From Tipula vernalis (lineage: Eukaryota > Arthropoda > Insecta > Diptera > Tipulidae), in NCBI GenBank assembly GCA_958295665.1, contig OY282558.1, positions 328,139,106-328,203,105 on the forward strand: 64,000 bases of DNA, written 5' to 3'. The position numbers and the translations under genes were made by a program. Shown here one piece after another: positions 56,609 through 64,000 of the stretch (positions are counted from its first letter, which is position 1; each line of letters starts with the position of its first letter). The notes below the pieces were generated by a model. The model made no database searches. It worked only from the letters and a program-made list of their open reading frames with translations, and had not been told where the DNA came from.

Positions 56609-57048
56609 TTACAGGGTATTACCAACTGCATCAAATTGATTTTAAATTAATTTAATTTAATATTATAAAATTATAAATTAACTAAATATATAAATAAAAT
56701 GCTAATTTGGAAATGATGATTTGAGTTGAGTTAAGATTTGGGTTTCAACACATAATGATGTATTCATTTATGTGTGCATAATTTAGTGGCAGGGTAATAC
56801 TAGTATGTACGAGAAATGAGATAAAGTTTTATGGATATATTTAGATTTATTTAAGAGTATATTTAAGTATGATTTATTTTTTAGAGGGTATTATAAACTA
56901 CACATTAAATTATATTTAATAGATAAGTTTATAAATTAACTAAATTAGATAATTAAATACTAATTTTGAAATATTAATTTTAAGTTGAGTTGTGATTTGG
57001 TTTGCAATACATAATGACGTATGTATTTATGCATGCCAAATTTGGATT
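56609..57048 (+). repeat. About 265-bp imperfect tandem duplication in the insert
   Basis: The first unit starts near 56,609 (TTTTACAGGGTATTA) and the second near 56,879 (TTTTAGAGGGTATTA). Both contain TATAAATTAACTAAAT, GAGTTGAGTT and ACATAATGA(T/C)GTAT about 135-160 bases further on. Confidence 0.75.
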
Positions 57049-57249
57049 AAACAAATGTGAACAACGTGGAACTAGATAAAGGCAAATTGTGATGCTAAAG
57101 GTTTTGAACTTAATTGATTAATTAAATTAATGGATTTACTTGAGTTTAGGTTGCAGTTTTCACATACAAACGTCAATTTTACTGATATGGTACACAGATA
57201 AAATTTGTAAGAAAATAATGTTTAAGGTTCCTTTCACTGTTTTATTATT

Positions 57250-58640
57250 TTACTTACTTTGCATGCTTGATTTTGCAGGGTAATATGTCTATAAACGGAG
57301 TTGAAGTTTTGTGGAGTAGATAAGTAATAAATTTCGTATATATTGATTTTTGTTTATCTTAATTATGTCAACAAGATTATGTAGCTGTTATAAATTATAC
57401 TTAATTATATATAATTGTTAGATCGTCTCCGTGCTACAGAAATACTGGTGAATTCTCGCTCAGCATCCAGAAACTCCAAGTTTCCAGCTGTTATGTAGCG
57501 TAGAAATTCTATTTTCTGGTGATAACTATTTTATTTTATATATCACTAACTAATTTATTTAAGTTAAATTCGATTAATTAAGTAGTAGGGATATGGTATA
57601 ACGGTGATAATTTAATTTAGGTTCTGGAGATACCTGGGAAATTCTATTTGAGCTTTATTCGTAAGTGCCCTGTATACATGTAGAGCTTAACTAAATTATT
57701 GGTATTCTAGACTTTTTGCGGCGTAACATAATCAATTTTTAAATGATATTTTATAATTTTATAAATAATTAACTTTAACCTTATTATTAATTTCCTTTTT
57801 TCTAGATCTGTAGGAAATTGCTGATTAGTTTAAGTTTAATTTTATGGTTAAATATATATTTTTAACTTTTATTTTTAAGATGTAGGATAAACACGATGAG
57901 AACCATTGGTTTACCGTTGTGCTGTTTTCTGTTTGGAATTATTAGTTTTATTATACTACTATATTAATATTATTAATATTTTTAAAAATTTATTTATTTG
58001 TTATATGGGAATTAATTTATAATTTATTTCAGAGAATTTTTGTGTTGTCTTGTGCTGATACTTTTTATCAATTTTTATAAATATTACTGAATAATCATAC
58101 TAACTGTCGGCTAAACCTGGATGTTTATAACCGGGCTGTTTCTATCACTACTAATTATCCTATCCTATCCTTAGATTTTGCTGTGTGTGAAAGGAACATG
58201 GTGTTACCCGGCCAGGGTTGGACATGGAGCTGTCACATTTATGTAGTGTCGGAGGTGGTTGTGCTTTCTTTGTTGTAATGGTGCTTCGATGTCCTCAATG
58301 GAAAGCATTCACCTGTGTCATAAAGTTGCTGTGACAAATCAATTCCTCTAGAATTTTTAGCCTTGAATTGGGAAGTCTCCATATTTGTTTTCATAAAATG
58401 TTAATTTTTTTGTAATGTGTAATATATTCTGTTTTATCCATTAATATATTTAATTAATTTAGTTTTAAAATACTTAAAGGGATTTCTGTTTTAATTTTTT
58501 TTTAATTTAATAATAAATAATCCAATTTTCAGAATAAACATAGTTCTAGAATTAATCATTATTTTAGGGATCAAAATTAATCCCGAATTTCAAATTTAAA
58601 TTTTAGTTTGAATTAACCCTCCAGGATTAACAAGTAGTGA
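57250..58640 (+). repeat. Large repeat unit 1 of the insert (partner 59,810-61,520)
   Basis: It contains in order TTTGCATGCTTGATTTTGCA, ATCGTCTCCGTGCTACAGAA, GGTGAATTCTCGCTCAGCAT, AGACTTTTTGCG, GATCTGTAGGAAATTGC and TTCATAAAATGTTAATTTTT. All recur in the same order in unit 2. Confidence 0.85.
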
Positions 58641-59258
58641 ATAAGCTGTAGTTTAAAAATTGTGTTGTCCTGTGCTAACTATTTTTACTACATAATTACT
58701 AACAATTTACTCTTATCCTTCGGCTGGGGATGGATAAATGGGTGTACGATGTGTGCTCGGGAATATTGAAGATCCTGTTATAATAATTATTCATTTAAGT
58801 AATAAAATTTGTTATTATGATGTTTATTAATTAAATTTAGTTTTCAGAGTTGTCTGGGAATTTGTATGTTAATTTTATTTGTTGGTTCTTAATAGACTTA
58901 TAGTACCTAATTGAATTATTGAATTATTAATAAATCTAGGTATTGTGGTGCTGTAATATTATCATTTAAATCATTTTATATAAATTTTATAAAATAATTG
59001 AATTCACAATTATATATTTTCTTTTCTGGATCGGTAGGAAATTGATGATTAATTTTAAGTAAAATTTTATGTTTTTAACACAAAATGATGAGTTTCATTT
59101 ATGTGAACAAAGTGGTATTATGTTAAATCATTTTGGAAGGCTAAATGTTTTTGAGTTTAATGGTTTTCTTAATGGATTTATTGAAATTTAGATGGTGGGA
59201 TGTACACACAATCGTCATAATTACGTATTTGACACATCGATACATTTTTAAGAAAGTA

Positions 59259-59772
59259 ATGGCTGGTCTCCACTTGTATATTTTTCTCTTGACAAAAAAT
59301 AAATGACAAACGGCTCGTGACATTTTTTGTACAACTACTAACATAAAGAATATAACTAATTTCTCTCTTTCAGAATAAGAAAAAAATTTGAATTTGGTTC
59401 GTTTTTAGAATAATACAATTTTTTCGCATATTACTTTTGTATTCCACGATTTATTATTTATGTCTTATTTTAATAACACAAATTTTATTATATTTTGACC
59501 TAAAATTCATTAAAAGGACAAAATTTTGTGAAAAAAGAATGAAAATTTCATTTTATTTGGCAAAATATTCAACATGAAATGACATTAAATTGAGCATAAA
59601 ATACAATTTATGCTCAAATGGCACAACGTCACGACAAAAATATTGAATATTCTGATCTTTTCCTCTCTTGACAAAATTTCAATGCGCATGCTCAAATCCA
59701 TTTTTGTGTATGTATTTTGCAAAATGTACTAAAAATTGTCAAGAGAAAAATACGAAAGTGGAGACCAGCCAT
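59259..59772. mobile_element. About 510-bp MITE with ATGGCTGGTCTCCAC ends
   Basis: The left end ATGGCTGGTCTCCACTTGTA and right end GAAAGTGGAGACCAGCCAT are inverted repeats of about 38 bp, continuing through TTTTTCTCTTGACAA / TTGTCAAGAGAAAAA. The corresponding position in the paralogous sequence near 57,210 (AAGAAAATAATGTTTAAGG) has no insertion. Confidence 0.88.
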
Positions 59773-60067
59773 GAGGGTTCATTTTCATTGCATTTATTTA
59801 TTGTTTTATTTACTTTGCATGCTTGATTTGGCAGGGAATGAAGTCCGTGAACTGAGTTAAAATTTTGGATATATTTATATTTATTTATTTATTAATTAAG
59901 AGATTAAATTTCTGAATTGTTAATTAGGTGCAGGATTTTGATGGCAGAGATCTCTTCAATAGGTGAATGATGCTAATTGGATTTTTATTTAGGTAGTCTA
60001 ATTTTTTATAAGTTTTATTTTTGAGTTGCGAAAATGACTAAGGTGAAGGAAATCATTTAAATATGTA

Positions 60068-60610
60068 CACTATCAGACATAAATATTTGAACGACGTCCG
60101 GGACTAATCACTCTGGAGCTGACTTTGGGGTAGCTGATTTTGCTACTTGTGCAAATTTTCGCTCAGTCGGCTTAGTTAAAAGCCGTGGGCGTCCACAACG
60201 AGGCTTATTTTTGTTGATCCTGTTTCAATTAATTTCTTTTTTATGAAACTGATGCTACCGTTTGATACTCCATATTGTAGGGATTTATTTTGATACGTTT
60301 CTTGTCGCTGCAATGCTTTTATTATCAATTTTTGACGTTTTCATCTATTTCTTTTGAGAGTTTTCAATCCCTAAATTAAATTTTTGAATACATAGTTAAA
60401 GATTTGGTTCTAAAATAACAAAAATATCTTCCGCTGAAGCCAATCACTTTGTTGGGGGGGAAATTCCCCTTTTATATGATATTGTAAACTACATTGCATT
60501 GCAAAAATATTTGAGGTATTGATGAAAATGTTTCAACACTTTTGTCAGTTTAATTTAATTTAATTATATCAAAGTGTCATAGATTGTTCGGGTATTTTTG
60601 TCTGATGGTG
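60068..60610 (-). mobile_element. Internally deleted Tc1-like transposon
   Basis: The ends CACTATCAGACATAAATA and TATTTTTGTCTGATGGTG are inverted repeats flanked by TA (60,066-60,067 and 60,611-60,612). The minus strand keeps a transposase scrap, ETGSTKNKPRCGRPRLLT followed by ERKFAQVAKSATPKSA, the GRPR hook and second HTH of Tc1 transposases. The catalytic domain is absent. Confidence 0.85.
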
Positions 60611-60660
60611 TAGTCGATATAAAGCATATTTAATTATATAAAATTGTTATATCGTCTCCA

Positions 60661-60725
60661 TTTTGTGGTATCACAATGGACCGTCACCGGTCTAAGTGTG
60701 CGTAAGCAGCCACTCCAACCTAACC
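60661..60725 (+). mobile_element. 65-bp truncated retroposon with 13-bp TSD
   Basis: TATATCGTCTCCA occurs on both sides (60,648-60,660 and 60,726-60,738). The insert reads TTTTGTGGTATCACAATGGA at its start and CCACTCCAACCTAACC at its end. From memory this resembles the 3' end of some insect non-LTR elements ending in CCTAACC repeats. Repeat unit 1 has no insert at the same point (57,419). Confidence 0.85.
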
Positions 60726-62272
60726 TATATCGTCTCCAAGCTACAGAAATATTGGTGAATTCTCGCTCAACATCCAGAAACTCCAAGCATCCAGCAGTTA
60801 GGTAGCGTAGAAAATGTATTGTTCTTGTGATATCTATTTTATTTTATTTATCACTAACTAATTTATATAAATAAATTTCTATTAATTAAGTAGTAAAGCA
60901 ATTTAGTTTTCAGTGATACCAGGGAAACACTATTTGAGTTTTATTAGTAAATATCATATTGTAGGTACATGAAGTACTTAACTAAATTATTGATATTCTA
61001 GACTTTTTGCGTATTATCAATGTTTAAATTATATTATATACTTTTATAAATAAATAATTAATTTTAACATTATTAATTTTCTTTTTTCTAGATCTGTAGA
61101 AAATTGCCGATTAGTTTAAATTTAATAGTATGGTTAAATATATATTTTCAATTTTTTATTTTTAAATCTAGTTGCAGTAGGTAAACAATTAATTAACTAT
61201 TTACAGGAGAAACGGTAACTAATGGAACAAGTTAAAATTTTTAAACATTCTTTTAGAATTTTAGCTTAGAAGTGGGAGAGTTTACATAGGCAATCTCATA
61301 AAATGTTAATTTTTGTAATATTTGTATGTAATATATAGTATTGTGTTTTGCTCATTAATATATATTAATTAATTTAGTTTAAAAATATTTAAAGGTTTCT
61401 CTTCCTTAATTTGCTAATAAATAATTCAATTTTCAGAATATAACATAGTTCCAGAATCAATCTTTAATATGTGGATTAAATTAATCCTGAATTTCAGAAT
61501 TAGATTTTACTTTGATATTATGGTGATTTATTAATTAAAATTAGTTTTCAGAATGCCTCTTTTTCTTGATCGATAGAGAATTTATGTTTAGTTTTAAGTA
61601 AAATTTTATGTTTAAAATGGTTTTTAACGTTTATTTTTATTCTGGTTGCAGTATGTAATAATTAATTAATTAGATATAGAAGGACCATGACAAATAAAAT
61701 AAGCGCTGTTTTTGTAATCTTAGCTTAGTAATTTTAAATTTTCTTAAATATTTTAAGAGGGTAAATTAATGAAAGGCGGATAGGGGGACATTACAACATT
61801 AATAACTTTTTAAGTCCTGATTTAGTTTTAGGGAGTCCTGAGTATCCCGCCCTGGATTCCAGAGAAATGATCATCTAATAATGTAGTTAGATTGTGCTGT
61901 CTTGTGCTAACCTATTTACTATATATAATACTAATAATTTACTAACTATCGATCGCTTTGGTGTCTGTAACCGGGTCGAGTCTGTCCCTACTAATAATCC
62001 TATCCAATCCTTCGGTTTTGTTATATGTAAAAAAGGTGTACGATGGCTGCCTGGCCAGGGGCGGATATCACACTAATAAACTTATGTGGTTATCGATGTG
62101 GCGCCTTTCTTTACTGGGTGAATATTGTTATGTTTGGCTTCATGAAAAGCTGAATATGATGGTACATATTTCCTTGGTGAGGGAGAGTTATGGTGTCGTG
62201 TTGTAACATGGGTATAGTGGTGTGGTATTCACATTTAAAATACGGGAGACTTAATGCTTGATCGTACATTTA

Positions 62273-62289
62273 AATCAATCAATCAATCA
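62273..62289 (+). repeat. (TCAA)n 3' tail of the 7-kb insert
   Basis: AATCAATCAATCAATCA directly precedes the right target duplication. Simple-repeat tails of this kind end several LINE families. Confidence 0.85.
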
Positions 62290-62890
62290 AAACATACCAG
62301 TTACTGAAACAATAAGAATCATTAATAATCTACAAATAGAAAATGGAGTTGACGTGAGAAAAGTCAGTGAAGCCATTGTTTTACTAAATGAAATAACCAG
62401 GCAAAACTATTTTCAACATAACCAAACATTTTATAGACAAAATGAAGGTCTACCAATGGGAAGCCCCCTATCTGGTACACTAGCTGATATTTATCTAAAC
62501 TTTTTTGAGGTAACTTATATACACAACAACCGCAACCAATATAAAAACAACCTGATATATTAGCATCGATACGTTGATGACATCATAATATCATTTAAAG
62601 TCACACAAAGGCAAATAGACAATTTACACCCCAACATAAAATTCACATTGGAAACCGAAACAAATAAAACAATCACTTTTTTGGATCTAACAATACAAAA
62701 TATTGAGGGACATCACATTTTTAAAATATTCAAGAAAGTAACACAAACAAACCACATAATACACAACAGTTCTTATCATCCATTCCAATATAAAATATCA
62801 GCATACAGCCAAATGATACATAGAGTCAACAGCATTCCAATGCACAACACCGATTACTTTGAAGAATTAAAAACTATCATTAACATATGA
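62290..62890 (+). pseudogene. Penelope-like RT, motif B to C-terminal region
   Basis: The frame resumes with NIPVTETIRIINNLQIENGV, then YRQNEGLPMGSPLSGTLADI (motif B). A TAG at 62,561-62,563 sits just before HRYVDDIIISF (motif C, catalytic Asp pair). Then come ETNKTITFLDLTI and KVTQTNHIIHNSSYHPFQYK. Only the single TAG interrupts this part. The RT would copy element RNA at a nicked target. Confidence 0.9.
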
Positions 62891-62989
62891 GTGTGAAGAT
62901 TATACTAAAAAAAAAAATAACAAAAAAATTACACTGTTAAATTAGCTATTTTCCAATTGGAATTTAAATTATATGAAAATTTAAATTTT

Positions 62990-63425
62990 TTGTAATTTTG
63001 GATTTTTCGTACCACCAAACAGATTATTTTCATCAGAAAACTAGGTTCTTTTCATCGTTTTCAGATAGCTGGACCATCTGTTTATATCGTTAACCAAAAG
63101 CATCCAATTGTGTTGAACATTACTATATTTCAGATAATTTAAATTTGACTGATTTTTGATGGTTTAAATAATTATTTAGCGCCGATCCTGGAAATGTCCC
63201 GAAGGCCCCGCACATTTCTCAGAATAGCTAAGGCCATATAGCGGTCAATGTCACCAAGCCGACCCAATTATGATGAACTATAATATATTTCACAGTTTTT
63301 GGATTTTTTATATCGCCAACCGCAGAGATGTCCACAAGGTCTGGCCCATATTTTCGGATAACTTGGCCATGTGCCAGTCTACGTGGTCAACCTTATCCAA
63401 TTGTGATGATCTATACAAAATTTAG
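62990..63425. repeat. Degenerate satellite, three units of about 135-160 bp
   Basis: Three successive units share GATAGCTGGACCAT / AATAGCTAAGGCCAT / GATAACTTGGCCAT, followed by ATCCAATTGTGTTGA / ACCCAATTATGATGA / ATCCAATTGTGATGA. Anchor spacings are about 160 and 133 bases. Units 2 and 3 also share CGCC...GATGTCC or AATGTCC...AAGG. The GC content is higher than in the flanks. Confidence 0.75.
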
Positions 63426-64000
63426 AATTTTTAATAATTTTATTTGTTTTAAAAATTAATTTTTAAATTGAGGTCAGCTTATTATAGACAAATTTTATTA
63501 AAATTAAAACTAAAATATATAATTTAGTTTTTTAAGTTTTTATTTATTTATTTCCTAATATTTCGACCGTTTGGTCATAATCATAGGAGTTAAAACTGTA
63601 ACAAATAAGATAGAGAATTACAATTATTTAGAACACTATTGAGCTTTAGAAAATTTTTTTAAAAATTCTTTAAAGAAAAATGAAAATACAATTTACTATT
63701 TTAGGTTACATACCTAATATTATAAAAATAAAACTTCCTTGCCTTTAATCACACATGTATCAATATTATTTTTAATTACAAACGTTTTTTTTTAAAGGAA
63801 TTTTTTACCTTTAATTTCGTTTAAAGAAATCCTTATCATAAAAACTGATCGTCGTAATTCAAAACAAAACTATGTGATGAAAAAAACGGGAACTACTATT
63901 TTTACATGTTTTGTTGTTGGTAAATCAGCAAAATTTTTTACACTGTAGTCATTCAGTGATATGATAAGAATTTTCTTAAATAGGAACATGAATTCGTATT
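63426..64000. other. Unassigned AT-rich DNA at the right edge
   Basis: Nothing recognisable. The block TTTTATTTATTTATTTCC near 63,538 is simple sequence. Confidence 0.4.

Larger units (their letters stand above)
59810..61520 (+). repeat. Large repeat unit 2 of the insert (partner 57,250-58,640)
   Basis: It mirrors unit 1 with about 10-20 percent visible divergence, and is longer because it contains a Tc1-like remnant and a 65-bp retroposon. A further block, GTAACCGGG...CTACTAAT...CCTATCC, occurs at 58,120-58,200 and again at 61,960-62,050. Confidence 0.85.
55202..62289 (+). mobile_element. 7,088-bp non-coding retroposon-like insertion with 21-bp TSD
   Basis: The insert is flanked by perfect 21-bp direct repeats (AACATACCAGTTACTGAAAC plus one A) at 55,181-55,201 and 62,290-62,310. 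It begins GAGGCGAGTGCGAACATTC and ends in a (TCAA)n tail. A long variable target duplication plus a simple-repeat 3' tail are marks of target-primed reverse transcription by a LINE. AGACGTG lies 28 bases into the insert, where jockey/I/R1-type elements keep their downstream promoter element, so the 5' end appears complete. No RT, endonuclease or gag-like motif was found in any frame. The body consists of imperfect tandem repeats (listed separately). Confidence 0.85.
53952..62890 (+). mobile_element. Penelope-like retroelement split by a 7.09-kb insertion
   Basis: The left part (53,952-55,201) and right part (62,290-62,890) form one Penelope-like RT reading frame once the 7,088-bp insert and one copy of its 21-bp target duplication are discounted. 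The GIY-YIG endonuclease normally found at the C terminus is not seen after 62,890, so the 3' end is truncated or lost. Confidence 0.9.

Noticed and set aside
55202..62289. The 7-kb insert as an intron of the Penelope-like element
   Set aside because: The junctions lack GT/AG and instead show a perfect 21-bp direct duplication of coding sequence, which indicates insertion.

Overview
This window is AT-rich animal DNA, almost certainly from an insect. It carries one recognisable host gene, the homeobox gene HHEX, plus a dense, nested set of insect-type transposable elements: BEL/Pao, Penelope-like, LINEs, Tc1/mariner, pogo/Tigger, hAT and MITEs. There are no operons, CRISPR arrays, rRNA genes or recognisable tRNA genes. 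The insect order cannot be fixed from the sequence alone.

Layout. Positions 1-9,140 hold two decayed BEL/Pao LTR retrotransposons on the minus strand. The first runs off the left edge. The second keeps every pol domain but lacks its 5' end. A Penelope scrap and a LINE scrap lie beside them. Positions 11,500-16,770 are a long (TA)n tract invaded twice, by a 2.05-kb element with about 400-bp inverted repeats and an unidentified ORF, and by a 2.29-kb mariner-type element with about 465-bp inverted repeats and an open transposase frame. A broken Tigger transposase follows (17,080-18,720).

HHEX lies on the minus strand in two coding exons: exon 1 at 52,450-52,906 and exon 2, with the homeodomain, at 20,710-21,161. 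Splice signals and codon phase agree and give a 302-residue protein. The 31.3-kb intron is mostly a graveyard of mobile DNA. It holds palindromic MITEs, an inverted pair of 1.5-1.8-kb repeats, three LINE or Penelope relics, a LINE hit by three later insertions (one a hAT MITE with a clean 8-bp target duplication), a CGAAAGGCCGAA foldback element, an ACAATTGATCGT minisatellite, a pogo-like transposase that lost its second catalytic Asp, and a DUF7869-like transposon gene with a plausible intron.

Upstream of HHEX (53,952-62,890) is a Penelope-like element whose reverse-transcriptase frame is split by a 7,088-bp insert with a perfect 21-bp target-site duplication. The insert has a downstream-promoter-like AGACGTG about 28 bases from its 5' end, a (TCAA)n 3' tail, no visible RT or endonuclease ORF, and a body of large imperfect tandem repeats. 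It looks like a full-length, essentially non-coding retroposon and is the most unusual object here. Younger elements are nested in it, some confirmed by its own paralogous empty sites. A degenerate satellite of about 135-160-bp units (62,990-63,425) ends the recognisable content.

Apart from HHEX, few frames look functional. The mariner transposase frame is open, but its first catalytic Asp appears to be Glu.
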